A stretch of 64,000 nt of DNA from a virus: positions 28,421 through 92,420 of IMG/VR virus record IMGVR_UViG_3300023082_000010, one strand, 5' to 3'. The position numbers and the translations under genes are program-made. Numbering within the stretch: the first letter of the stretch is position 1; the number at the start of each line of letters is the position of its first letter. Under the pieces are notes generated by a model that did no database searches, was not told the DNA's origin, and saw nothing but the letters and a program-made list of their open reading frames with translations. Shown here piece after piece: positions 24,623 through 34,281 of this stretch.

Positions 24623-26117
24623 TTTCTGTATTCCCTGTTGAACTATCACCACTGCCGCCTGTGTTATCACCCGTACCACCGGGAAGCCCTGAACTAAATG
24701 AATCGCCACTTGAGCTTGTCTTTTCAGGCAAGTATTCTTCCATAGGTTCTTTATCCATGTCGTGTGGCTTAGCACCAATAGACTGCCGAGTGATGTTCAA
24801 TACTTCACGGTCAAGTTCAATAGAGCCGGTAGCAGCATAACGTTGAACAGCCTTGGACAAGATATCAAGATCACTTTGTTGAACTTCTTCATATTCCCAG
24901 TAAGGCAATTCGCCTTCTAGGTTCCAGCCATTCATCTTGAATAGAAGATCACGAAGCTCTTTAAGAGTCTCTTGCATACCCATGAGCTTGTCTTCAACAG
25001 CCATTATTACCAAGGAATTCTTGGTATCGGACAGGCTGTAGGAGCCAACCGAACTCTGACCCATCTGAAGGATATCGGCCCAAAGAGCTTGTAAAATAGC
25101 AGAGTTATACCGACCAATGATGTCGTTTGTATTGAATCGATTAGACCCACCAGAGCTTACAAGGTCGAACTCAAATAACAAGTTACCATTATCATCCCGA
25201 TCAGATGGGGTTGTAAGAGATGCCTGTTCATTAGCTTGAATATTACGCCCAATATTCATGTAAGCTTCATAAGCAGCTTTCTTATCATCACTAGCATTCT
25301 CTGCCATGTAATCAGACGGAATCCTAAAATGGGGAATACCATTCAAATCACGAGACAGGCTTATAGCTTCATGCTCTTCAATCTTGGTGCGATACTTCCA
25401 AGCGTAGTAGCACTTTAGCAAAGGGCTTGTACCCATTGGGTTGCCACGGCTGCTGTCACAAGTAAAGTTCAGAAGCTTACTCTTACGAATAAACACTTCA
25501 TCCATACTTGTAGCTTTACCACCGTTAAAACCACCATAGAAATCTAGAATACCTTTGGGATTCTGCCAGAAGCCCAGAAATGTACGACCGTCTTCTGAAA
25601 ACTCAGCACGACTAATGGTGTCTTGTGAACGAATGGGCAATTTTCTAATTGCTACCAAACCATCATCATACTTAGAACCAGCAGACTTCAAACGTTTACG
25701 CAGTACGATTTCATGAGGGGCAAATCCGTAAGTATAAAAACTTACAGCTTCCTTAATAAATGAATACCACGAATGCTCCATGTCATCTTGTACTTGAGCC
25801 AAGAACTTAGCGTGTTTCTTAGTCTCTTCACTAGCATCCACAGGGACATGAACATTCCATTTAACCCTACTCATCATCATCTGAAAGAGGTTAAGACCAG
25901 ATGCAATAGTTGCATCATTGCTCATTGTCTTGTAAGTTTTAGCTGCTTGAGGATATTGAAGTTCTCTGCGCGATTCCTCAAGGATTTGACCATTAATTTG
26001 CTTCAGACCAATTGCACCAGTTTCACTGTAAGGGATACGTGGCACACTTTCAGATCCAGTGGAGAGGTCTAGGCTATCAGCAGCAGCTTTTTTAACGCGT
26101 GCCATAGGCATCACCAT
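24615..26117 (-). CDS. portal protein
   Basis: 500 aa. RRELQYPQAAKTYKTMSNDATIASGLNLFQMMMSRVKWNV, then SFYTYGFAPHEIVLRKR and GNPMGTSPLLKCYYAWKYRTKIEEHEAISLSRDLNGIPHFRIP are portal hallmarks of the DUF935-like group. The C-terminus is Ser/Gly-rich. Three starts are possible (26117, 26111, 26105); GGAGG lies 16 nt before the first. Confidence 0.85.
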   Translation of the reverse strand: MVMPMARVKKAAADSLDLSTGSESVPRIPYSETGAIGLKQINGQILEESRRELQYPQAAKTYKTMSNDATIASGLNLFQMMMSRVKWNVHVPVDASEETKKHAKFLAQVQDDMEHSWYSFIKEAVSFYTYGFAPHEIVLRKRLKSAGSKYDDGLVAIRKLPIRSQDTISRAEFSEDGRTFLGFWQNPKGILDFYGGFNGGKATSMDEVFIRKSKLLNFTCDSSRGNPMGTSPLLKCYYAWKYRTKIEEHEAISLSRDLNGIPHFRIPSDYMAENASDDKKAAYEAYMNIGRNIQANEQASLTTPSDRDDNGNLLFEFDLVSSGGSNRFNTNDIIGRYNSAILQALWADILQMGQSSVGSYSLSDTKNSLVIMAVEDKLMGMQETLKELRDLLFKMNGWNLEGELPYWEYEEVQQSDLDILSKAVQRYAATGSIELDREVLNITRQSIGAKPHDMDKEPMEEYLPEKTSSSGDSFSSGLPGGTGDNTGGSGDSSTGNTENA

Positions 26118-26156
26118 TAGGCATCCGTGTGTGCCTCCTTATAGTAGTTTGGCTAA

Positions 26157-27880
26157 TCAAAGCCTGAATTCGTTTGTCTTGGTGTAGATGGGAACTGCGA
26201 AGGATGGTACGCTTTTGTTTTGTGCCAAAGTGAGGTAGGCCAAAGAAGCACAGTCTGCCATATCATCGTGGCCCATTTCTCCACTACGTCTCTGTCCATC
26301 AAAAGCTTCAAGTTCCTTGTGAAAGAAATCATTATCCGCTACAATTTTATTCCAAAGATCATTGCAGCAACCTTTCACAATAGAAACAACACCTAGTTCG
26401 GCAGATGCAGCAAAAGGTCTGAAGGAGTCCAGCTTACCTAGTGATGCTCTTTTTGTTTTAACCACATATCCATGTTCAATAATAGAACGAGCTATTAGCA
26501 TAGTAGATGCCTTAGCTGCTGGGTTAGGGTCTTCTCCGAGAATAATTTCTACTTCGGGACCATCCCTTTGAGCACTGTCTAGGATTTGTTTTTCCCAATC
26601 ACCAAATGTTATTCGTGTTCTATAGACATCAAGGATCACATAATTACCATTTCTCAGCTTACCAAGCTTCAATGAGGCGAAGTAATCGGGCGATCTGTTT
26701 CCGTCGTGTGGCAAAGTGCCAGCGAAGTCAAAAACCCGAACTACCTTTGAAAACTCTGAATGGTGGGGTGCTTGAGTCAACACTGGAACAGTATTCCTAT
26801 CGTAATAGGTGCTGTTCTCCGGCTTTGCAAACCAATTCCCATAGAGCAATCGCTCGCGGTCAAGTTTTGGAAGAGATTCCAAATTTGAGCGATATAGTGG
26901 GTTACTTTTCTTCAGTGGGGGGTTATCATCAATAGTGCCAAATAACCCTTGAAAGCTAATTGGCTTTACTTGATCGTCATGTTCGGCTTCTAATTTAGGA
27001 TTTCCGTACTTGTCAATAAGCTCTTGCGCACTTTCACCCCAAACAATATCACCAGCCACTCGGAGCAGATAACGAACTGTGCCATTCTTTTCTGGGTCTG
27101 GGCGGCCAGCTAGTGCATGGCCCTCTGGATATAAATACCATTGTGCGTACTTTAGAAGCCAGCTTGAATTGTCAGGATTGCATGACATGACAATTCCGTG
27201 GACATTCTTCGCCTCAGACCTAAGCCGCGACCAAAGCCACCAAATATCTTCTTCCTCCGCGTGAGTTGCCTCATCATAAAAGATATTTGAAATTTGAATA
27301 CCTTGATATTTCTTAGCTGCGTTAGCATTCTCATAGTGCGAGAAGCTAATCTCTGCACCACTAGAAAATACTAATTTTTGATCTTTCAATCGAATTTTAA
27401 GACTAGGATCATACTGACTATATAGTTTAACTGCTTCCTGAAACAGACCACCAGAAGCCATAATCGCACTGGAGTTCTTACGAATACAATAAGCCTTATA
27501 GTTTGGATCTTCTACGAAACGAAGATGCCGCATTAACCCAACATAACTTTTGGAACTACCCAATAAATTCTAAGGTTCGTTAAACCTTCTCACATTTCTA
27601 TGAGGATCGGACTATATCACCTGTTATTTCTAACAGCCCCCCGTTTCGATTGCACTTGCAACCTACTCTGCTACACTCATCACAGATAGTCTCTGAACGT
27701 TACTTATTTCTAAGTCTTCGCTGCTGATTACCTTTAACTTAATAGTAAGGGTTCCAGCAATTAGAGGGGTTTAAAGCGGCCCGTAGTTCAAGCCGCCCCT
27801 CCAACTAGGAGGATTTGAGCATCTGAGAGCAGGTATTGCGATTGGAACCTGCTCTGAGCTGAGATAACAGTTTCTGTCAT
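26157..27880 (-). CDS. terL: large terminase subunit, gene split by a group I intron
   Basis: Exon 1 is 27880-27791 (30 codons, starting MTETVISAQSRFQ and ending LLVGGAA); exon 2 is 27560-26157 (GSSKSYVGLMRHLRF...). Splicing out 27790-27561 restores the Walker A motif G-G-A-A-G-S-S-K-S (residues 27-35) and gives a 497-aa protein. Walker B/catalytic Glu are in IFYDEATHAEEED (~124-134). The C-terminal RNase H-like nuclease begins at VRVFDFAGTLPHD and includes DDMADC. Without splicing the first exon runs into TGA at 27790. It cuts concatemers and pumps DNA through the portal. Confidence 0.93.
27561..27790 (-). ncRNA. group I intron in terL
   Basis: 230 nt without ORF. Conserved elements in order (leftward): P AATTGCTGGAACCC (27762-27749), Q GGTAATCAGCAGC (27732-27720), R GTTCAGAGACTA (27698-27687), S GATATAGTCC (27618-27609). 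P7 forms from GACTAT and ATAGTC. P1: exon GCGGCU (27796-27791) pairs with GGCCGC (27781-27776), giving U.G at the 5' splice site. P10: GAACTAC (27789-27783) pairs with GTAGTTC at the start of exon 2. The intron ends in G (27561). CTGTTA-GAAA-TAACAG forms a tetraloop stem before S. Confidence 0.95.
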
Positions 27881-28614
27881 ACTTGCACCAGTTTAATCCT
27901 TTTAGTTCTTGGAGTTTTTGAGGCTGCTGATTTGTTTTCAAACTCAGTAGCGAAAATACAAGCTTCTCTAGAATAAACTTTATTACCTTCAAATTTAAGA
28001 TCTTTGTCTAAATTATAAGGGCTTGTACCGAGCTGTTTAGCTTCCAACCAAGAATCAAAATTATCTAAACTGGAGATGTCTGAAAGAAAGTTAGCAAAAC
28101 AATGCCACCTCGTATCTACGAAACATTTGCCAAAATACCCATGAGCATCTTTAGGATTATAACAACGCTTCATCATATTTGACCAAAGCTGCTTAGCTTG
28201 TTTCCAATAAGGCAGAAGCTCATACTCTCCTAAATAACCAATCCCAAGAAAGGTTTTGCTATAAGGATCGGATATTTTACCCATCCGTACATTATCAATG
28301 TGTACTTCTGCTGTGTAGCCTGTATCATAGAATTGAACTACGCACTTCTTGGACTTCTTACTAATAATTTTTCCACTGTATCCAGCATTATTAGTAAACT
28401 CTTCGTCCCAAGGTTGCCAGTCGTGAGCTGTACATTTTGGTACGCTAAAGTCTCTAACCTTACCAGCAAGTACATTGCCAGCGTCAGCTGTTGTTTCATA
28501 ACCTGTAGTAACAAATCTTAAATGTAGTTTTCGGCCATCTCGACCAATAACTTCCATAATTCCGTAGCCATTCGACTCGTAAAACTGATCATAAATTTTT
28601 CTTACATTAGCCAT
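27877..28614 (-). CDS. homing endonuclease beside terL, AP2 part missing
   Basis: 245 aa. Two tandem N-terminal modules of ~55 residues (each with K/R-x-x-V-x-F-x-x-T-G-Y and N-V-x-x-G-K-(V/I)-x-D) are followed by the family core (NMMKRCYNPKD, W-H-C-F-A-N-F, LDKDLKFEGNKVYSREACIF). Unlike its relatives it ends ~20 residues later, so the AP2-like C-terminus is absent. Its TGA overlaps the ATG of terL exon 1 (ATGA). It lies outside the intron, upstream of exon 1, with its own GGGAG site. It may home into intron-less terL and carry the intron along. Confidence 0.85.
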   Translation of the reverse strand: MANVRKIYDQFYESNGYGIMEVIGRDGRKLHLRFVTTGYETTADAGNVLAGKVRDFSVPKCTAHDWQPWDEEFTNNAGYSGKIISKKSKKCVVQFYDTGYTAEVHIDNVRMGKISDPYSKTFLGIGYLGEYELLPYWKQAKQLWSNMMKRCYNPKDAHGYFGKCFVDTRWHCFANFLSDISSLDNFDSWLEAKQLGTSPYNLDKDLKFEGNKVYSREACIFATEFENKSAASKTPRTKRIKLVQV

Positions 28615-28653
28615 GTGAATTCTCCCATGCTAGTTAGTTAGATTTTAAACTTC

Positions 28654-28998
28654 TTATTTCTTCTCAAAACTTTCTTCATACTGTCGAATAAGCTGTGCTC
28701 TGTCGCGACCACTAATGCCACGTTCTTTACAGACAGCTTTCAACTTATCCCATTCAAATTCTTCAAGCTGCTCTTTACTATACTGCAACTCAACAGGATA
28801 CACCCGAACACCATTCACCATGTCATCTTCAAGAAACTCTTCAGTTTCAACGTTCAGCATGACTTTATTCGGAAAGGTATTTTTGGTTGGATAACTGCTG
28901 TCAATCGTAGCACCGAGGTTAGCGAACCGTACCACATTCTCAAGAAATTTAATCCCTGAGCTATCTGTTGCTTTAAGCTCTACTTTATAAGTATTCAC
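28654..28998 (-). CDS. small protein with SAP-like C-terminal helix pair
   Basis: 114 aa. The C-terminal LKAVCKERGISGRDRAQLIRQYEE resembles SAP or Rho-N-like DNA-binding motifs. The N-terminal half is beta-rich. It is the first gene of the terL-portal-capsid operon, immediately after a near-consensus promoter. Confidence 0.65.
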   Translation of the reverse strand: MNTYKVELKATDSSGIKFLENVVRFANLGATIDSSYPTKNTFPNKVMLNVETEEFLEDDMVNGVRVYPVELQYSKEQLEEFEWDKLKAVCKERGISGRDRAQLIRQYEESFEKK

Positions 28999-29031
28999 TG
29001 TTCGTTTCGCCTTTCTAATGTCTATATGAGT

Positions 29032-29060
29032 ATATTACTGAGAAAGGTCAATTCTGTCAA
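29032..29060 (-). promoter_or_regulatory. sigma70-type promoter for the head gene operon
   Basis: Leftward TTGACA (29060-29055), 17-nt spacer, TAATAT (29037-29032), 34 nt before the 28998 gene. Confidence 0.75.
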
Positions 29061-29097
29061 TAGATATTTTCAATTAAGTTAAAGTATTTTAATAAGA

Positions 29098-29117
29098 ACC
29101 TCTATATTGCAAGAGGC
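29098..29117 (-). terminator. terminator after the 710-aa fibre gene
   Basis: Leftward GCCTCT-TGCAATAT-AGAGGT followed by TCTTATTAAAA. One G.U pair in the stem. Confidence 0.55.
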
Positions 29118-29140
29118 TCCTATAAATCACCTTATTTTAA

Positions 29141-31273
29141 TTACAACAGCACTTCCTGTGCTGATTGAAACGCATACGTTGGTGTTCCGGTTACGTTTGC
29201 CGTTCTCAACCTTACAAACTTACCTGCGGGAATAATACCTGCAAGGTTTGCTGTGCCAAGATTTGTAATACTCAGAACACCGCCTGTAGAATTACCAGAA
29301 GATGCTACTACCGTAACCCCTGTAGTAAAGCCAACCTCGTTAGCATATTCAAGATAAACCCTACCACTTGTGCCACCAATCAAAATAGCTTGAACAGTGA
29401 TATCCACGGAATACACCACTTGACTATCTCGTGTACTGCTCACTTGAAATGCTGTGTTTAATGTTCTTGTAGGGTTTGTAAATACACGAGCTTGAGGAAG
29501 GCTTGTTAATGGTGCCTTAGCATCCAATGCAGACTGCAACGCTGTCACGTCTGCAATAACATGTGTATGAGCAGACGGTGGGAAGCTTGTAGGCTTGCCA
29601 GTTAGACTTGCATACGTTCCATCAAACAATACTGGCTTATTTGTAAGGTCAGTGTAACTTCCACTAAATAATGTTGGCTTCCCTGTCAGATCCGAATATA
29701 CACCACTGAACAATACAGGCTTATTGATCAAGTCTGTATAAGACCCTGAAAACAGTGACGGCTTATTCAGTATCTGTGCAGCACCTGATGTCGCATTCCA
29801 ATCACTCTGAACCTGTGCAGCAGGGATAATCGGAAAAGTTACTACAGATCCATCGCCCCGAAGATATTCAGTTGTAAATCCTGTTGGTGAATTAAACTTA
29901 CCGGCTAATAGGTTATTCAAGGATTGTGTAGTGGTGTAGTTACCTAGTGTCGAAGTAACACTTGCTGTTGTAGCATATCCACTCAAAGCCGCTGTAGATA
30001 CTTTGCTATCAAGAGTGTTTTGAAGATTGGTAACATCACTAATGGCATGTGTGTGACTTGTGGGAGCTGCACCAACATCTATGTTCGTTAGAACAACAGT
30101 TCCAGTCTTACCATTAACAGACACAACAGGGAAAGTTACGTTTGTAAGATATCCACTATCATTAGTGAGTTGTGATGTCTTGGTGACAGCTGAAGGAATA
30201 ATTGGTTGGTTGGTCAAATCAGTGTAGCTACCTGAAAACAGAACAGGTTTTCCACTTAGATCAGAATAAGCGCCAGAGAACAGATTAGGTTTATTTGTCA
30301 GATCATTATAGCTGCCTGAAGTAGCAACTGTTGCCAGCCCACCTAGTCCACTATTTGCAGCTTGAATACCGCTTGTTAGTGCTGATAATTGATCAGTTAA
30401 ACCGTTTACTTCGGATATGCTGTGAGTGTGTTGACTTGGAACAAAGGACGCTGGAACACCCGTTAAATCTGCATACTTTCCAGAGAATGGTGTAGCCATT
30501 GTACTAATTTGTGTTTGAAGATTTGCCACATCATTGGCATCAGCAACACCAACAAAATAACCTTCTTGCAGCCAAGCTGATATCGCGGGAACTCCATTGG
30601 TTCCTGACAAAGCAATATTATCCCCCTGAATATCATAGGCCAATACTGTGCCAGCTTGGAAGATTAATGCAGTATCTTGAAAATCAATTAAATTATCACC
30701 AACCTCAAAGGTTGTACCACCCTCTCCAGTCAACCATGCAGACTTACTAGGGAAATACTTTACAACAATGCCACTCACCTTATCCATGATACGCAGACGA
30801 ACATTATTCATCTGTTGTGTTGCATTAAAGCTTAGTGTATTAGTACGAGCCGTAAGACGTGTCGTGTATTCAAAATGTAAAGGGTTTGTTGTGATGACTG
30901 TATTGCCTGCCGAAGCTTGAAATTTCTTCTGAGCTTCGATCAGTTTAAAATAATATGGCTTAGATGATGCGGATGTTCTTGGAACTGCATAATCTACAAG
31001 TTGGTATTTGATACCATCAACCATGTTTTCAAATGCAAGGAAACCCGCTGATTCTGATAGTCGTAAAACATCACCAAAATCAATACTGCCTGATTCTACA
31101 GAAAACCCCACAGGAGCCAAAAGGCTTCCTGATGTCAGCATTCTCAGGCCAGAGCTTTGTAGTGTCCCATCTGGAGCTTTATAGGGTACTTCAAAAGTTT
31201 CTAAGTTATCCAGATTTACACCACTGTCACCAGTGATAACCGTAACAGCATTCTTGCTAGGTATGATAGCCAT
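29141..31273 (-). CDS. long tail fibre with tandem repeats
   Basis: 710 aa. N-terminal 220 residues are a beta-rich attachment domain. The middle (about 260-600) carries at least eight copies of a L-F-S-G-x-Y-x-D-L-T-x-K-P motif, interspersed with H-T-H-x-I-x-D-V-x-x-L-Q coiled-coil units, the usual trimeric fibre repeats. The C-terminal ~110 residues are beta-rich and probably bind the receptor or seat a tip protein. Its ATG overlaps the stop of the preceding gene (TAATG). Confidence 0.8.
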   Translation of the reverse strand: MAIIPSKNAVTVITGDSGVNLDNLETFEVPYKAPDGTLQSSGLRMLTSGSLLAPVGFSVESGSIDFGDVLRLSESAGFLAFENMVDGIKYQLVDYAVPRTSASSKPYYFKLIEAQKKFQASAGNTVITTNPLHFEYTTRLTARTNTLSFNATQQMNNVRLRIMDKVSGIVVKYFPSKSAWLTGEGGTTFEVGDNLIDFQDTALIFQAGTVLAYDIQGDNIALSGTNGVPAISAWLQEGYFVGVADANDVANLQTQISTMATPFSGKYADLTGVPASFVPSQHTHSISEVNGLTDQLSALTSGIQAANSGLGGLATVATSGSYNDLTNKPNLFSGAYSDLSGKPVLFSGSYTDLTNQPIIPSAVTKTSQLTNDSGYLTNVTFPVVSVNGKTGTVVLTNIDVGAAPTSHTHAISDVTNLQNTLDSKVSTAALSGYATTASVTSTLGNYTTTQSLNNLLAGKFNSPTGFTTEYLRGDGSVVTFPIIPAAQVQSDWNATSGAAQILNKPSLFSGSYTDLINKPVLFSGVYSDLTGKPTLFSGSYTDLTNKPVLFDGTYASLTGKPTSFPPSAHTHVIADVTALQSALDAKAPLTSLPQARVFTNPTRTLNTAFQVSSTRDSQVVYSVDITVQAILIGGTSGRVYLEYANEVGFTTGVTVVASSGNSTGGVLSITNLGTANLAGIIPAGKFVRLRTANVTGTPTYAFQSAQEVLL

Positions 31274-31560
31274 TAGTCAAAAACCTGAATAAACATTTTA
31301 CCATTTCCTTTAGCCCAAACTCTGGAGCCAACAGGAACCTTATTAATAGTTGTCCATTCACCACCTGCTGCCGTACCTATACCATTCAACTGCCATCCAT
31401 CAATCGATGCAGCCGTGGGCGTACTTGCTCTAATCTGAATATAAATTGCATTACTACTTTTATTTTTTACTACAAGATCACTCTGTGGAGCAATACCTGA
31501 TGCAGCATAGACATCTAACCAAACACCACTTATAAGTGTGAGATCTGGGATTGTATCCAT
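31273..31560 (-). CDS. small beta-rich structural protein of the fibre block
   Basis: 95 aa from MDTIPDLTLISGVWLDVYAASG, with AAGGTG 8 nt before the ATG. A single beta-sandwich-like domain (LVVKNKSSNAIYIQIRASTPT). An open frame continues upstream (to 31620) and begins MAIIPRKK, similar to the MAIIPSKN start of the next gene; this may be a leftover of a duplication. Confidence 0.65.
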   Translation of the reverse strand: MDTIPDLTLISGVWLDVYAASGIAPQSDLVVKNKSSNAIYIQIRASTPTAASIDGWQLNGIGTAAGGEWTTINKVPVGSRVWAKGNGKMFIQVFD

Positions 31561-31710
31561 TTGTAAACACCTTTTTGTTATTTTATTTTTAGGTGTCTTT
31601 TTTCGAGGTATTATAGCCACAGACAGACAAACAGTGGCTTCTATATTTAACAGCCTCGCCTGTTCTAAATCTGTTTAGAATGTATGGGCTTCCCTGCCCC
31701 TTAATGCTCT

Positions 31711-34281
31711 TCAGCTATTCAACGCAGCCGAGGTGATAGGCATATCCTCGGCAGCCAATTCAATATGGCCTTGTGTCTGAGGGTGTAGCCCATCATTGGT
31801 GTAAACACGAGGTGTGCTGGACGATACTTTCCATTTGTGTACATCTGTGCCACGAACAGCATTGCCGGGAAGGATATAATCAAACCCCGCATTATCAATC
31901 AGTGTGTTGTACTGATCAGCTTGTTGTCCCGTATTCCAGCCATATACAGTTGTCTGATCAGCTTCTGTCTGATAATTACCTGTACCATCTTGTGTGCAAA
32001 GCAGAAGATGTCTTACACCAATTGGAGACAGACTCTGTGCTTTAAAATCAGATACACGAAGCTTGAGCTGTTCAAACACTTGTTGTGCTGTAACACCATT
32101 ATCAGAGCCACGAGGAAGATCATTTGTGCCCAATGTACCAGCTTCAGCAAATGTTGACATACGTGCGTATTGCAATACACGCTCATCGTTCATGCCAGCA
32201 ACTGTCTTACCGCCCGGTACACAGAAGTTAAATCCTGCTGCTGGAACTGGAAGACTTGCAAGTTTACGCTGTGTAAAGCCAATACCAGAGACTGAGCCAG
32301 CACCACTATCACCAATACCTGCCGGGATAGAATCACCAATGAAGAATGCTACAGAAGGTGTTGAGCCTGTCACATACTTACCAAGAATATAAGGTGTGTA
32401 GCCTGCTGCAATAGAATCTGGGGCTGGACCTGATGTGACAGTGAATGCACCAGAGACATCTACACTTGAAAGTGTTGTGACAGATGGATCGTACACATAT
32501 ACTTTATCACGAGGGAATGCTGTAAGAAGACCACGAACACCAAATGGACACTGACCACCGTTAGGAAAGGCAAGCCTTACTTTAACATGAACCTGTGTGC
32601 CTGCTGGCAAACTATCTACACCAAATGCTGTAGGGATGGAAATAGGATTCATCATTACACCACCATGTCCGTCAGGTAGTGTAAAGGATCTTGTATTACC
32701 CGAAAAGAAGCATGGAACTGTAACACCTAATGCCTCAAAGGATACGTCCAATACAGGACGATCAGCACCTACGTTAGTCCCCATACCTGTGCTTTCACTT
32801 GTTACAATAAAGTTTGGAAGGCATAAGGTGATTTCATTAACTGGGGCACCGCCTGCAATAATACTTGTAAAGTCTGTTGCTACAACACGATTAGAGGATA
32901 CACCAAAGAGACTTGTGTAGACAGCATTCCAATATGTGACGCCCATTGTACGATTAGCTTGTGGGACATCTGCAAGGTCTTCTGCCCACGCTGTAACCCC
33001 ATCAATCTCAGCATCTGTAAGATCACGGTTAACAATTAATAGCCCTGCCACTGTGCTGTTGACACTATAGGATGTACCAATTGTCTGGTTGGAAAGAATC
33101 TGTGCCCCAACCCCTGCAATACTTTTAACAACTGTGACATTGCTCCCAAGAGCCGTCCCAAAGTTTACAGGAAGAGCATCATCAACACCATCTGCATAGA
33201 CATGGGCTGGAACGCTTCGATAACTTAAGCGATTGCCGCCTGTTTGCCTAGCATGGTTTCCTGCCACAGCTTGAATCGTGACATTAGCCCAAGATGATCC
33301 ACCGTTGCCATTACCAGCACTACCAATTGTCAGACGGGCTGTCTTGGTAGTTGGAACAGTGAAATAAACATTGCCTGTGTATGTACCACCATAAAGTGAT
33401 GGACGAATAACATCTTGCTCATCAAATCGGATAGCTAAATCTGTATCTCCGTAACCACCAAAGGTGCCCGATGCTTTGTAGAGCTGACCTGCAACACCTG
33501 CAAACGAGCCATTAAGCTGCGATTGGCTAAAGTTGTTATCAGCATTGCCTGTAGCATTTTCCAATACAGCGTTAGCACCAAGAGTGAGGCCTTTGGACTT
33601 ATCTAGCCACAAACCTACACCATCTCCCATTGCTGTGACAGGGCGTGCCCCATCAAAGTATTGGAAGAGAGTGGATGTATCAGATGCATCAAGCCACAAC
33701 CCACGTTCACCATCTGCAAACAACCCTTCCATTGTAAATGGGCCGGGATCAGTTGCTACAACAGCATTTGTGCTATAAAGCTTCCAGTGCTGTGCATCGG
33801 AGCTATAAGCTGGAACACCGCCCATGTCGCTGATAAAGACTGTCGTGTTTGGATGATCTGCTGCAAGGTAGGTGCTTTTAAGCTCAACAAGGGTTTTACT
33901 TAAAGGTGAGCTTGGGGCGATAGAATTGATAGCTTGTTGTACAGCTGTGCTGATAGGCTTGTTTAGATCTGATGTGTTGTCAACTTGAGATAAACCAATA
34001 TCAGATTTATCAAGGACAACTACTCCCGTCTCACCATTTACACTCTGAACACCTGATGTACCACTACCAACATCTCCCTTCTGAGCCAAAACACCCCAAT
34101 AACTAGTGTTGGTTGGAACGTGATTGATACCAGCAGAGATAGCAAGATAGCTAGACCCGTTATAACTTACAGCATCATCGATAGCGTAAGTTTGTGTAGG
34201 GTTGTAGACACCTTTCCAGATAATCCCCTTGTCACCTTTATCACCTTTGAAATATTGCCCTACAAATTCCACATCAATCAT
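31711..34281 (-). CDS. receptor-binding fibre with SGNH-hydrolase domain
   Basis: 856 aa. The N-terminus has a collagen-like GDKGDKG and the repeat Y-x-x-D-D-A-V-S-Y-N-G-S-S-Y, then VQSVNGETGVVVLDKSDIGLSQVDNTSD. A lectin-like part covers ~180-450. The C-terminal ~210 residues are an SGNH/GDSL esterase: nucleophile in GDS (Ser651), G-T-N-D (Asn720) and D-G-L-H-P (Asp830, His833). It probably removes acyl groups from capsule or O-antigen. The active-site residues are intact. Confidence 0.82.
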   Translation of the reverse strand: MIDVEFVGQYFKGDKGDKGIIWKGVYNPTQTYAIDDAVSYNGSSYLAISAGINHVPTNTSYWGVLAQKGDVGSGTSGVQSVNGETGVVVLDKSDIGLSQVDNTSDLNKPISTAVQQAINSIAPSSPLSKTLVELKSTYLAADHPNTTVFISDMGGVPAYSSDAQHWKLYSTNAVVATDPGPFTMEGLFADGERGLWLDASDTSTLFQYFDGARPVTAMGDGVGLWLDKSKGLTLGANAVLENATGNADNNFSQSQLNGSFAGVAGQLYKASGTFGGYGDTDLAIRFDEQDVIRPSLYGGTYTGNVYFTVPTTKTARLTIGSAGNGNGGSSWANVTIQAVAGNHARQTGGNRLSYRSVPAHVYADGVDDALPVNFGTALGSNVTVVKSIAGVGAQILSNQTIGTSYSVNSTVAGLLIVNRDLTDAEIDGVTAWAEDLADVPQANRTMGVTYWNAVYTSLFGVSSNRVVATDFTSIIAGGAPVNEITLCLPNFIVTSESTGMGTNVGADRPVLDVSFEALGVTVPCFFSGNTRSFTLPDGHGGVMMNPISIPTAFGVDSLPAGTQVHVKVRLAFPNGGQCPFGVRGLLTAFPRDKVYVYDPSVTTLSSVDVSGAFTVTSGPAPDSIAAGYTPYILGKYVTGSTPSVAFFIGDSIPAGIGDSGAGSVSGIGFTQRKLASLPVPAAGFNFCVPGGKTVAGMNDERVLQYARMSTFAEAGTLGTNDLPRGSDNGVTAQQVFEQLKLRVSDFKAQSLSPIGVRHLLLCTQDGTGNYQTEADQTTVYGWNTGQQADQYNTLIDNAGFDYILPGNAVRGTDVHKWKVSSSTPRVYTNDGLHPQTQGHIELAAEDMPITSAALNS

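Noticed and set aside
27561-27563. TTG at 27563 as the start of the large terminase
   Set aside because: It lies in the last codon of the intron; no ribosome site; the Walker A motif would be incomplete and exon 1 with a proper ATG is found upstream.
27877-28614. Endonuclease gene as an intron-encoded ORF
   Set aside because: Exon 1 of terL lies between it and the intron, so it is outside the intron.
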